5,978 bases of DNA from contig JBCCZC010000373.1 in assembly GCA_039188505.1 (NCBI GenBank), positions 1 to 5,978 of the forward strand, in the 5' to 3' direction. The notes below the pieces were generated by a model. The model did no database searches. It saw nothing but the letters and a program-made list of their open reading frames with translations, and was not told the DNA's origin. Made by a program: the position numbers and the translations under genes. Source of the DNA: JBCCZC01 sp039188505 (lineage in GTDB: Bacteria > Pseudomonadota > Gammaproteobacteria > Xanthomonadales > SZUA-38). Below, piece by piece: positions 1 through 5,978 of the stretch (positions are counted from its first letter, which is position 1; every line of letters begins with the position of its first letter).

Positions 1-326
1 CCGAGGACATCGTGACCGCCGGCGCGGACGGCCAGCGGGAGGCCGTGGGAGCGCGCGAAGGCGATCGCACGAGCCACGTCCGCATCGCCCGCCGCCTGGA
101 CGATCAGCGCAGGGCGGCGATCGGTGCGCGGATTGAAGCTGAAGACCCGCCGGGCCCGGTCGTACTCCGCAGAAGAGGGCAGCAGCAGCCTGCCGGTCAG
201 TTCGGCTTCGAGCTTTTCGAGATCGCTCAACGCCGCGGCGTCGAGCGCGTCAAGCGCCAGCGCTCGCGTCGCGGCCAGCGATCCTGCGGCGCCAACGGCT
301 GCCAGGAATCCTCTGCGGTCGGGCAT
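1..326 (-). CDS. FAD-linked oxidase, berberine-bridge-like (N-terminal part, Tat-exported)
   Basis: This is the first 108 codons of a gene that runs off the left edge of the window, with no stop in the visible part. The ATG at 326-324 is the first start after an in-frame TAG at 362-360. A GGAG lies about 11 bases upstream. Residues 1-24 look like a twin-arginine signal: MPDRRGFLAA followed by a small-residue hydrophobic stretch ending ATRALA. A predicted helical linker follows, then the opening of an FAD_binding_4 (PCMH-type) domain at about residues 70-108, including RRPALIVQAAGDADVARAI and PLAVRAGGHD. In this family the motif normally reads RGGGHS or RSGGHS, and its His carries the 8-alpha covalent bond to FAD. 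Here that residue would be His105, with Asp rather than Ser after it. Family members oxidise sugars, alkaloids, nicotine derivatives or polyketides with O2. The substrate-binding half is outside the window, so the substrate is unknown. The gene is divergent from the small secreted protein at 518. Confidence 0.85.
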   Translation of the reverse strand, partial: MPDRRGFLAAVGAAGSLAATRALALDALDAAALSDLEKLEAELTGRLLLPSSAEYDRARRVFSFNPRTDRRPALIVQAAGDADVARAIAFARSHGLPLAVRAGGHDVL

Positions 327-517
327 GGGGGCTTCTGCTCCGGTTCTGAGGTGCTGATCCTAGGACGTTCCCGCGCCCGGATCGTTACGTTGCCGCTCCG
401 TGGGGGACAAATGCGCAGGAAAAGCGTGCTCCAGGTCTCAGTTCGCCGCGCGGGCTCGCAAGCGGAACGGATTCGCCCGGTCTGCTCCAGTACCCGCAAC
501 GGAAAAGGAGTCGATCC
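327..517. other. Divergent intergenic region
   Basis: These 191 bases separate the starts of two divergent genes and must hold both promoters. I found no pair of -35/-10 hexamers close enough to consensus to call. The 8-bp palindrome TCCTAGGA at 358-365 is too short to call an operator. Reading frames across this stretch have no ribosome binding site or recognisable product. Confidence 0.5.
505..510 (+). promoter_or_regulatory. Shine-Dalgarno for the Tyr/Gly/Arg-rich protein
   Basis: AAGGAG lies 7 bases before the ATG at 518. It is a near-perfect ribosome binding site. It fixes the start of the small gene and argues against the longer overlapping frame that begins at 400. Confidence 0.85.
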
Positions 518-868
518 ATGAAGCATCGTCACCTGCTGTTCCTCTTGGCCCTGGCCGCACCGATGGCAGGCTTCGCGAGCACCACGAATCCGTCCATCCA
601 GCGCGCCGTGCAGACCGTCGACGCCGACGGAGCTCGCCTGACGGTCACGCCGGTGCACTACCGCCGCTACGCCCATCGCCACGGCCGCTACGGCTATCGC
701 CACGGGGGGCGGCGCTACTCCCAGGGCTACTACGGCTACGGGAACCGGTACTACGGTCGCTCCCGCTACGGCCGTGGCTACTACGGCAGTCGCTACTACG
801 GCAACCGTTACTACACCGGTCGCTCCTACGGTGGTCGCTACTACGGCGGGCGCTACAACCGGTATTGA
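518..868 (+). CDS. Small secreted Tyr/Gly/Arg-rich repeat protein
   Basis: This is a complete 116-residue protein of unrecognised function. The start is set by AAGGAG 7 bases upstream. Residues 1-20 are a clear Sec signal peptide: basic MKHRH, a Leu/Ala core, and likely cleavage after GFA. Residues 21-47 are ordinary in composition. Residues 48-116 are low complexity, with 22 Tyr, 17 Gly and 17 Arg among 69 residues. From residue 77 there is a period of five residues (RYYGR, SRYGR, GYYGS, RYYGN and so on). The last acidic residue is Asp38, so the exported tail is strongly basic. There is no Cys and no membrane segment after the signal. Such tails are usually disordered, and they can bind nucleic acid, polysaccharide or metal, or become cross-linked through tyrosine. 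Any of these would be inference here. The gene looks monocistronic, ending in a strong hairpin at 876-910. The reality of the gene is well supported; its role is open. Confidence 0.85.
   Translation: MKHRHLLFLLALAAPMAGFASTTNPSIQRAVQTVDADGARLTVTPVHYRRYAHRHGRYGYRHGGRRYSQGYYGYGNRYYGRSRYGRGYYGSRYYGNRYYTGRSYGGRYYGGRYNRY
746..865 (+). repeat. Eight degenerate 15-bp tandem units inside the secreted protein gene
   Basis: Codons 77-116 divide into eight consecutive five-codon units with consensus RYYGx. Units such as cgctactacggcaac and cgctactacggcggg show the DNA period of 15. Synonymous Gly (ggc, ggt, ggg) and Arg (cgc, cgt, cgg) codons differ between units while the residues stay the same. This points to old duplications held by selection on the protein rather than a recent slippage tract. 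Confidence 0.8.
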
Positions 869-875
869 TCTGATC

Positions 876-910
876 ACCACGGCGGCGGTCCCCGGGGCCG
901 CCCTCGTGGT
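876..910 (+). terminator. Long hairpin after the Tyr-rich gene, probable terminator
   Basis: The inverted repeat starts 8 bases after the stop codon. The outer arms ACCACG and CGTGGT pair perfectly. The inner arms GGCGG and CCGCC continue the stem after a G-U pair and one C-C mismatch, giving about 13 paired positions around a short C/G loop. No U-tract follows (the next bases are CGCCACTCGG). It may therefore act as an mRNA 3'-end stabiliser or a non-canonical terminator rather than a textbook intrinsic terminator. Confidence 0.6.
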
Positions 911-1207
911 CGCCACTCGGCGGTTCTAACTCTCTCGACCGGGCGCTGCCTCCCCGATCGCCCGCCCAAGCGCCCACGGCCCTCGCCGCATTCTTGCTCC
1001 TGGTTCGTCTGTTTGACGGGACGGCCAGCCTGACTCGTATGGCGCCGACTACCCGCCGGCAGACGGCTCCGGTGGTTCTGCATTCCAGGCCCGACCCGGC
1101 TTTCCAGAAGGTGCTCGTTGCGGGTCCGCGTGCGCATACGAATGCAATCCGGTTTGCTCCCAGTTCGTTCGTCCGCTAGGTTCAGAGAACGCGGCCATAC
1201 TGCCGCC

Positions 1208-1242
1208 GTCGTGGAGATCAGCTGGGGAGGCGGATCCACGAC
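1208..1242 (+). promoter_or_regulatory. Leader hairpin upstream of the receptor
   Basis: GTCGTGGA (1208-1215) pairs perfectly with TCCACGAC (1235-1242), leaving a 19-base purine-rich loop that contains GGGGAGG. The structure ends 21 bases before the receptor's Shine-Dalgarno. The heptamer ATCAGCT occurs in the loop (1217-1223) and again just after the stem (1243-1249). It could be a 5'-UTR control or stability element, or an operator at the DNA level. No known family was recognised. Confidence 0.35.
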
Positions 1243-1263
1243 ATCAGCTCACAGCGAGACTCA

Positions 1264-1268
1264 GGGAG
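1264..1268 (+). promoter_or_regulatory. Shine-Dalgarno for the TonB-dependent receptor
   Basis: GGGAG sits 5 bases before the ATG at 1274. This site, together with the signal peptide that begins right at that ATG, decides the start. The same frame stays open upstream to a GTG at 1118, but that extension has no ribosome binding site and would bury the signal peptide. Confidence 0.75.
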
Positions 1269-1273
1269 AGCGC

Positions 1274-3673
1274 ATGTCCATAAGAAACAAAAAGTACTTG
1301 CTCAGCAGCGCCATAGCCGCCGTTCTGGCCGGCGCCGCTTGGCAGCCCGCCGTTGCCCAGAGCGACGGCAACGACGAACAGATCATCGAGGAAGTCGTCA
1401 CGGTCGGCACGCGGAGTTCGCGACCCCGTTCGGCTGCTGATTCGCCGGTGCCCATCGACGCCATCAGCGCCGAGGACTTCAACGCGATCGGTGGAACCGC
1501 CGACCTCACGGACAATCTCAGCACGGCCGTGCCGTCCTACACGGCGACGCCGGCGACCGGTGATGGCAGCGCCTTCGTGCGGCCGACGTCGCTGCGCGGC
1601 CTCGCGCCGGATCAGACCCTGGTGCTCGTCAACGGCAAGCGCCGCCACCGCTCGGCGCTGGTGCAGTTCTTCGCCCCTGCGGCCGGTAATGGCGCTCACG
1701 GGGTGGACATCGGGATGATTCCGGGCATGGCGCTCAAGCGCGTGGAAGTTCTGCGCGACGGGGCGGCCGCGCAGTATGGGTCGGACGCCATCGCGGGCGT
1801 GATCAACTTCGTGCTCAAGGACGCCGACGAGGGCGGCGACCTGATGCTCCAGTACGGACAGCATTTCGACGACGAAGACAGCCTGCGCTTCGGCGCCAAC
1901 GTCGGTTTCCGGCTGGGGCAGACCGGATTCATGAATCTCACCCTGGAACATATCGACAATGACGCGCACTCGCGCGGCATCCAGCGTCCGGATGCGCAGG
2001 CGCTCATCGATGCCGGTGTGCCGGGTGTGGGCGCTGACGCGCCGTTCGGTGATACGCCGCTCGTGCAGACCTGGGGCCGCCCGGAAACTTCGGGAACGCG
2101 CTTCGTCTATAACGCCGGCTTCGACATCAGCGACACGTCGCGCGCTTATTTCTTCGGCAACTATGCCGATACGGAAGGGCGCTATCGGTTCTTCTACCGC
2201 AACCCGAACCACCCCAGCCTCATACCGCTGCGGGAGATGGGTTTCACCGGCCTGCAGGCTGGCTACACGCCGTTCCTCGACGGCGACCAGACCGACTTCA
2301 GCATCGTCGGTGGTATCGAGGGAATCTGGGACAACGGTTTCGGCTATGACTTCAGCATCAGCTACGGTCAGAACGAGCTGGACTACTTCCTCAACAACAC
2401 CATCAACCAGAGCCTCGGCCTGGTGAACGGTCAGCCCGCCCAGCGCGACTTCGATGTGGGTGGCTACGAGCAGGAAGAAGTCAACCTGAATGCCGACTTC
2501 ACGAAGGACCTGGCGAGCAATCTCTTCCTGGCCTTCGGTGCGGAGTGGCGCGAGGAGACCTACACGGCAATCGCTGGTGAGCCCAACTCCTTCTTCGGTG
2601 CAGGTTCCAACGGTTTCGGTGGCATCCGGCCGCGTGACGCTGGTGATTTCGACCGCGACAACTACGCCGTCTATGCCGATCTCGAGCACGACATCAACGA
2701 CCGCTGGCTCATGCAGTACGCGCTGCGCTTCGAGGACTTCTCGGATTTCGGCAGCACGGTGAACGGCAAGCTCGCGAGCCGCTACTCGGTGACTGAGCGC
2801 TTCAATCTCCGCGGCGCAATCTCCACAGGCTTCCACGCGCCGACGCCGGGCCAGGCGAACGTGCGGACGACGATCACGACCTTCGACGGCACCACGGGCC
2901 AGCAGGTCGAAGAGGGCCTCGTGCCTTCGACGAGTCCTCTGGTCGCCGCGGTTGGCGGCACAGCGCTCAAGGAAGAAGAGTCCTTCAACGTGTCGGTGGG
3001 CTTCGCAGCCGACATCGGGGAAAACACCTCCCTGACGGTGGATTACTACAACATCGAGGTGGACGACCGGATCTACCGGACGGGCGATATCCCGGTACCC
3101 GGCACCACCGATCGGACGATCTCCTTCTACACCAACGCGCTCGACGTCGAGCACGAGGGTGTGGACATCGTTCTGACCAGCGGTGTGAATTGGAACGATG
3201 TGGCTTCGACGGATATCTCGTTCGCGTTCTCCTACAACAAGATCGACGTGACGGGTCAGACGCCCGTCGGCGGCGTGCTGCCGGTGAGCGAGGCGATCAT
3301 CGAGGACATCGAGAACAACTATCCCAACGAGCGCTTCGTGCTGAACACGAACACGTTCTTCAACGATCGTTGGAGCCTCCTGGCACGGGCGACCTACTAC
3401 GGCAGCCACTTCGACGAGCGCGGCCGCATCGGCGCAGAAGTCGATCCTTCTGCCGAGATCGGTTCGACGATCTACGTTGATCTGGAACTCGGCTACCAGA
3501 TCAACGAGAACAACCAGATCGTGCTGGGCGCCGTGAACGTCTTCGACGAGTTCATCGACGAGATCGGTCCGCCGAACGCGAACCGCCTGAGCGTGGGCCT
3601 CCAGTATCCGCGCCGGAGCGCCGCCAACTACGAGGGCGGGGCCTGGTACCTGCGCTACAACTACCGCTTCTGA
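1274..3673 (+). CDS. TonB-dependent outer-membrane receptor
   Basis: This is a complete 799-residue receptor that would import a bound ligand across the outer membrane using TonB/ExbBD energy. Residues 1-29 are a Sec signal (MSIRNKK, hydrophobic core, cleavage after PAVAQ). A TonB-box-like stretch, IIEEVVTVGTR, follows at 37-47. The plug domain spans about 50-183 and shows LRGLAPDQTLVLVNGKRRH and then VEVLRDGAAAQYGSDAIAGV, the hallmark plug sequence of the family. The remainder is a beta-barrel with alternating aromatic and polar strands. It ends in YLRYNYRF, with the C-terminal Phe that the outer-membrane assembly machinery recognises. There is no FecA-type N-terminal signalling domain, so regulation through an anti-sigma factor is not expected. 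The ligand cannot be told from sequence. The flavoenzyme 20 bases downstream suggests an organic substrate rather than a siderophore, but that is inference. Length and domain order are normal for the family. Confidence 0.95.
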   Translation: MSIRNKKYLLSSAIAAVLAGAAWQPAVAQSDGNDEQIIEEVVTVGTRSSRPRSAADSPVPIDAISAEDFNAIGGTADLTDNLSTAVPSYTATPATGDGSAFVRPTSLRGLAPDQTLVLVNGKRRHRSALVQFFAPAAGNGAHGVDIGMIPGMALKRVEVLRDGAAAQYGSDAIAGVINFVLKDADEGGDLMLQYGQHFDDEDSLRFGANVGFRLGQTGFMNLTLEHIDNDAHSRGIQRPDAQALIDAGVPGVGADAPFGDTPLVQTWGRPETSGTRFVYNAGFDISDTSRAYFFGNYADTEGRYRFFYRNPNHPSLIPLREMGFTGLQAGYTPFLDGDQTDFSIVGGIEGIWDNGFGYDFSISYGQNELDYFLNNTINQSLGLVNGQPAQRDFDVGGYEQEEVNLNADFTKDLASNLFLAFGAEWREETYTAIAGEPNSFFGAGSNGFGGIRPRDAGDFDRDNYAVYADLEHDINDRWLMQYALRFEDFSDFGSTVNGKLASRYSVTERFNLRGAISTGFHAPTPGQANVRTTITTFDGTTGQQVEEGLVPSTSPLVAAVGGTALKEEESFNVSVGFAADIGENTSLTVDYYNIEVDDRIYRTGDIPVPGTTDRTISFYTNALDVEHEGVDIVLTSGVNWNDVASTDISFAFSYNKIDVTGQTPVGGVLPVSEAIIEDIENNYPNERFVLNTNTFFNDRWSLLARATYYGSHFDERGRIGAEVDPSAEIGSTIYVDLELGYQINENNQIVLGAVNVFDEFIDEIGPPNANRLSVGLQYPRRSAANYEGGAWYLRYNYRF

Positions 3674-3681
3674 TCCCTCCA

Positions 3682-3708
3682 GGGGCTGGCCGAGTGCCGG
3701 CCAGCCCC
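3682..3708 (+). terminator. Perfect 10-bp hairpin at the receptor/flavoenzyme junction
   Basis: GGGGCTGGCC (3682-3691) and GGCCAGCCCC (3699-3708) are perfect inverted repeats with a 7-base loop. The structure begins 8 bases after the receptor stop codon, where an intrinsic terminator would be expected. The downstream tract GCTTCCTTCC is only moderately T-rich. The hairpin also contains the most likely GTG start of the next gene (3694-3696, in the loop) and its only Shine-Dalgarno candidate (AGGGG, 3681-3685, in the left arm). It could therefore be an attenuator or translational control rather than a plain terminator. Confidence 0.6.
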
Positions 3709-5247
3709 GCTTCCTTCCACTTGCCTCTGACCACCCAGCCACCACCCTCCCGGAGACGCCGGCAGCTGCTTGGCGCGGCCGGCGCCGTGGCCGGGCTGAG
3801 CCTGCTGCGCACGGGGCTCGCGAAGAACCCACCCGGCTGGGATCTCATCGTTGTCGGCGGCGGAACCGCAGGCATCCCGACAGGCCTCTTCGCGTCGCGC
3901 CGCGCACGGGTGCTGATTCTCGAGAAGGGTCCGATCCTGGGCGGAACGCTCGATCGCAGCACCGGCCAGGTCGCGGCCGCGGGGACCGTCTTCCAGGCCG
4001 AGAAGGGCATCGAGGACAGTCCGCAGGCCCACTTCGACGACATCATGCGGATCAACGGGGGAACGTCCGATCCGGCGCTGACCCGCCTGTTCGTGACGCA
4101 TGCCGGGCCGACCCTCAACTGGCTCGCTGGCCTGGGCTACGCGGTGGAGGCCGAGCACCCCGTTACCGGTGAGGGGCACGAGCACTACCGCACGGCCCGT
4201 TACCAGTGGAGCGCCCGGGGCGGTTGGCCGATCTACGAGGCGATGGCGCCGCTGGTGAACACCGCCGTCGACACGGGCCGCCTGGATGTCATGCTGAACA
4301 CCTCGGCGGTGGAACTGATCATCGACGGCAGCGGCGCCGTGGCCGGCGTGGTAGCCGAGTCGGCCGATGGCCGGCGCCAGGACCTCCGATCGAGCCGGGT
4401 CGTACTGGCCAGCGGGGGCTGCGCCTCGAACCCGACTCTGTTCCGCGAACTGCACGACGTGCCGCTTTACTGCCAGATCGCCCATCCGAACAGCCAGGGC
4501 GTCGGCATCACCCTCGGCCAGGCCGCCGGTGGCTATGTGCGCGGCGGCGAGCACTACGCGTCACTCGTCGGTGCAGTCCTTGCCCACGACCGGCACCCCG
4601 CGCCGATGACCGCATACTCCTCCCTGAACGCAACCCGGCGCCAGCCCTGGGAACTCCTCGTCAACACGGACGGGGAGCGGTTCGTCCAGGAAGACCATCC
4701 GAGCATTGATCACATCGAACACGCGGTTGCGGCCCAGGAGGATCATCGCCACTTCGTGATCTTCGATGCGGAGATCCTCGCGCAGGCGCCGCCGCTCCTC
4801 GAGGGTTGGAGCGCCGACAAGATCATCGCGTCCTGTGGTGAGCACCCGATGTTCCACGAGGCGGAAAGCCTGGGTGCCCTCGGGGGCGCCGCAGGCATCG
4901 ATCCCGATGGGCTGATCGGCTCCGTCGAGCGCTACAACGACGCGCGCCAGTCGGGCCGCCCGGATCCGTTCGCCCGAGGGCATCGCCCGCTGCCAATCGT
5001 AAAGCCGCCGTACTACGCCATCGAGATGCGGGGCTGGACGGTCATTTCCTTCGCAGGGATCGCGGTGGACGACCAGCTCCGGGTCGTGACGGGCGAACAG
5101 CGGCCCATCCCGAATCTCTACGCGGTGGGTGAGGTCATCGGGGCCGGTGCGACGTCCGGTGCGGCCTACACCAACGGGATGCTCGTGACGCCTGCGCTGA
5201 CCTTCGGTCGGCTGCTGGGCGAGCGGATCCTGACGTTCGGGGCCTGA
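3694..5247 (+). CDS. Tat-exported FAD-dependent oxidoreductase (FAD_binding_2 superfamily)
   Basis: This is a 517-residue flavoenzyme of the superfamily that includes fumarate reductase flavoproteins, urocanate reductase and 3-ketosteroid-1-dehydrogenase. A twin-arginine-like leader lies at residues 20-43 (RRRRQLLGAAG, then a hydrophobic stretch ending TGLA), implying folded export to the periplasm. The Rossmann FAD motif DLIVVGGGTAG is at 50-60, with LEKG at 76-79 for ribose binding. STGQVAAAGT (89-98) resembles the family's flavin loop. RVVLASGG (235-242) and NLYAVGEVIGAGATSGAAYT (474-493), followed by PALTFGRLLGE, complete the FAD domain. The fumarate-reductase HHTMGG segment appears replaced by VISFAGI (449-455), so fumarate is unlikely. 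The start is uncertain. GTG at 3694 has weak AGGGG 8 bases upstream, and TTG at 3721 would also keep the Tat motif. The first in-frame ATG (near residue 118) would remove the FAD motif. The gene probably shares a transcript with the receptor. Family confidence is high; the substrate is unknown. Confidence 0.9.
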   Translation: MPASPASFHLPLTTQPPPSRRRRQLLGAAGAVAGLSLLRTGLAKNPPGWDLIVVGGGTAGIPTGLFASRRARVLILEKGPILGGTLDRSTGQVAAAGTVFQAEKGIEDSPQAHFDDIMRINGGTSDPALTRLFVTHAGPTLNWLAGLGYAVEAEHPVTGEGHEHYRTARYQWSARGGWPIYEAMAPLVNTAVDTGRLDVMLNTSAVELIIDGSGAVAGVVAESADGRRQDLRSSRVVLASGGCASNPTLFRELHDVPLYCQIAHPNSQGVGITLGQAAGGYVRGGEHYASLVGAVLAHDRHPAPMTAYSSLNATRRQPWELLVNTDGERFVQEDHPSIDHIEHAVAAQEDHRHFVIFDAEILAQAPPLLEGWSADKIIASCGEHPMFHEAESLGALGGAAGIDPDGLIGSVERYNDARQSGRPDPFARGHRPLPIVKPPYYAIEMRGWTVISFAGIAVDDQLRVVTGEQRPIPNLYAVGEVIGAGATSGAAYTNGMLVTPALTFGRLLGERILTFGA

Positions 5248-5361
5248 ATGGCCGCCGTGCTTAGGCTGCGCGTCGGTCGGTCCGGCTTCGTGGACGGCTG
5301 ACGCTTCGAACAGGATCATCGCGAAGAGATACCCCGCAATGCCCCCGGACCAGAGCAGTCG

Positions 5362-5396
5362 GCGACCGTTCGATACGCATCGAAATTCGCTGTCGC
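5362..5396. other. Nested inverted repeat between convergent genes
   Basis: An inner stem TTCGAT/ATCGAA (5369-5374 with 5379-5384, loop ACGC) is enclosed by an outer stem GCGAC/GTCGC (5362-5366 with 5392-5396). It lies between two genes that converge, so it could end transcription from both sides. No T-tract flanks it on either strand, and the internal bulge is uneven (2 bases against 7). It is therefore only a weak terminator candidate. Confidence 0.3.
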
Positions 5397-5405
5397 TACC
5401 ACGGG

Positions 5406-5978
5406 TCAATCCGCGCCAAGCCGATCCAGCAGGCTGCGAGCCATCTCCTGCTGGCCGCGCAGCAGGTTGATCGATACGCGCGTTTCGGAGACGCGGAAGC
5501 GCAGCAGGCCCTCGAGCTCGGTGTTGCTGCGCAGCTGGTTCGCGGCGCGCTCGACGGCGAAGGCGTCGGCATCAAGCCCGCAGAGGTCGGTGGAGCCCTC
5601 GGCGAGGGTCTCGATGGCGACCGCGGAGGCCGAGAAGTTGTCGCCTGGCTGACCGACGATTTCGGTGATGGCCTGCTGCACGAGGTCGCCGGGCATGTCG
5701 CCGCAATTCTCGTGGATGGCGGTCTGGAGGTCGTTCGGGACGATGCCCCGGGCAACCTCGCGGTATCTGCGGGGCAGAGACCAGACGACGGACCGAACCT
5801 CAGCCTGGCGATGGTAGTCGGAGATGGCGAGACGCAGCTGTACGTCGTCGAGCAGGGCCAGCCCGCCGGTGCTTTTCATGTCCTCGAAGGTGGCGTTTTC
5901 CATGTTGAACGTCCACTCCTCGGCCGCGATGAAGGCGGCGAAGAGCAAAGCGAAGTCGCTCAGCTCGAGGCGGCCCTC
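5406..5978 (-). CDS. Uncharacterised protein, C-terminal 190 residues (partial)
   Basis: The frame is open from the right edge of the window to a TGA at 5408-5406, so the true start lies outside. The TTG at 5948 and the ATG at 5903 are internal codons, not starts, because coding-like sequence (EGRLELSDFALLFAAFIAAE) continues upstream of both. Visible residues 27-60 read as helical, with the segment TFEDMKSTGGLALLDDVQLR. This resembles a motif (TF-x-E-L/M-x-S-T-G-x-L-x-L-L) found in small membrane-anchored bacterial proteins of unknown function such as the DUF6090-like group. That assignment is from memory and tentative. The remainder is helix-rich and polar, with two Cys (92 and 133) and no membrane segment in the visible part. 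An N-terminal membrane anchor may lie beyond the edge. It converges on the flavoenzyme and is probably unrelated to it. Confidence 0.75.
   Translation of the reverse strand, partial: EGRLELSDFALLFAAFIAAEEWTFNMENATFEDMKSTGGLALLDDVQLRLAISDYHRQAEVRSVVWSLPRRYREVARGIVPNDLQTAIHENCGDMPGDLVQQAITEIVGQPGDNFSASAVAIETLAEGSTDLCGLDADAFAVERAANQLRSNTELEGLLRFRVSETRVSINLLRGQQEMARSLLDRLGAD

Larger units (their letters stand above)
869..1273. other. Intergenic region upstream of the TonB-dependent receptor, no gene seen
   Basis: About 405 bases lie between the stop of the small gene and the receptor ATG. It holds the hairpin at 876-910, a second hairpin at 1208-1242 and the receptor's ribosome binding site at 1264-1268. 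Open frames here (a 47-codon ATG frame at 1038-1179, and the receptor frame read back to a GTG at 1118) lack a Shine-Dalgarno and recognisable protein content. No tRNA-like or riboswitch-like fold was recognised. The receptor promoter must lie here, but no hexamer pair is convincing. Confidence 0.55.

Noticed and set aside
227..916. Val/Ala-rich minus-strand frame across the Tyr-rich gene
   Set aside because: Its low-complexity Val/Ala composition is the antisense image of the Tyr/Gly/Arg codon repeats. It also overlaps the start of the Tat oxidase in a different frame.
1013..1043. TTGACG followed by TATGGC as a receptor promoter
   Set aside because: The spacer is 19 bases and the -10 matches only three of six positions. 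The -35 match alone is too easy to find by chance.
1038..1179. A 47-codon ATG frame in the intergenic region
   Set aside because: There is no Shine-Dalgarno before the ATG, no signal peptide or domain, and an unremarkable composition.
1118..1273. N-terminal extension of the receptor from a GTG at 1118
   Set aside because: It has no ribosome binding site, and the signal peptide begins at the ATG at 1274, which has GGGAG 5 bases upstream.
1244..3832. An 862-codon open frame on the minus strand opposite the receptor
   Set aside because: It covers the receptor gene almost exactly, has no recognisable domain, and is rich in Arg, Val and Ala, as expected from the complement of a GC-rich gene. The plus-strand product has full family motifs.
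4561..5409. Minus-strand frame with a hydrophobic stretch in 5248-5405
   Set aside because: Most of it is antisense to the flavoenzyme, and it has no ribosome binding site or family resemblance. The hydrophobic patch is short.

Overview
The window is GC-rich, compact bacterial DNA. Two redox enzymes carry twin-arginine leaders and there is a large TonB-dependent outer-membrane receptor, so the host is an aerobic or respiring Gram-negative. A proteobacterium, possibly a marine or soil gammaproteobacterium, is my best guess. That guess rests on protein style only, because no rRNA or other phylogenetic marker is present.

Layout from left to right. (1) Positions 1-326, minus strand: the N-terminal part of a Tat-exported, berberine-bridge-enzyme-like FAD oxidase, cut by the window edge. 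(2) Positions 327-517: a divergent intergenic region. (3) Positions 518-868, plus strand: a small secreted protein whose C-terminal two-thirds is Tyr/Gly/Arg-rich, with a 5-residue period and no acidic residues. A strong hairpin follows at 876-910. (4) Positions 869-1273: about 400 bases with no convincing gene, ending in a 5' leader that has a hairpin and a good Shine-Dalgarno. (5) Positions 1274-3673, plus strand: a complete 799-residue TonB-dependent receptor. (6) Positions 3694-5247, plus strand: a Tat-type FAD-dependent oxidoreductase of the fumarate-reductase/ketosteroid-dehydrogenase superfamily, only 20 bases downstream. Its GTG start lies in the loop of a perfect 10-bp hairpin. (7) Positions 5248-5405: a convergent intergenic region with a nested inverted repeat. 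(8) Positions 5406-5978, minus strand: the C-terminal 190 residues of an uncharacterised protein that runs off the window.

The receptor and the downstream flavoenzyme probably form a two-gene unit. The receptor would bring a substrate across the outer membrane, and the exported flavoenzyme would oxidise or reduce it in the periplasm. The substrate cannot be read from sequence. A second exported flavoenzyme (1-326) sits nearby but points the other way. No mobile element, CRISPR array, tRNA or rRNA was seen. The least ordinary items are the Tyr/Gly/Arg repeat protein, the start codon in a hairpin loop, and the flavoenzyme's lack of fumarate-reductase catalytic residues.
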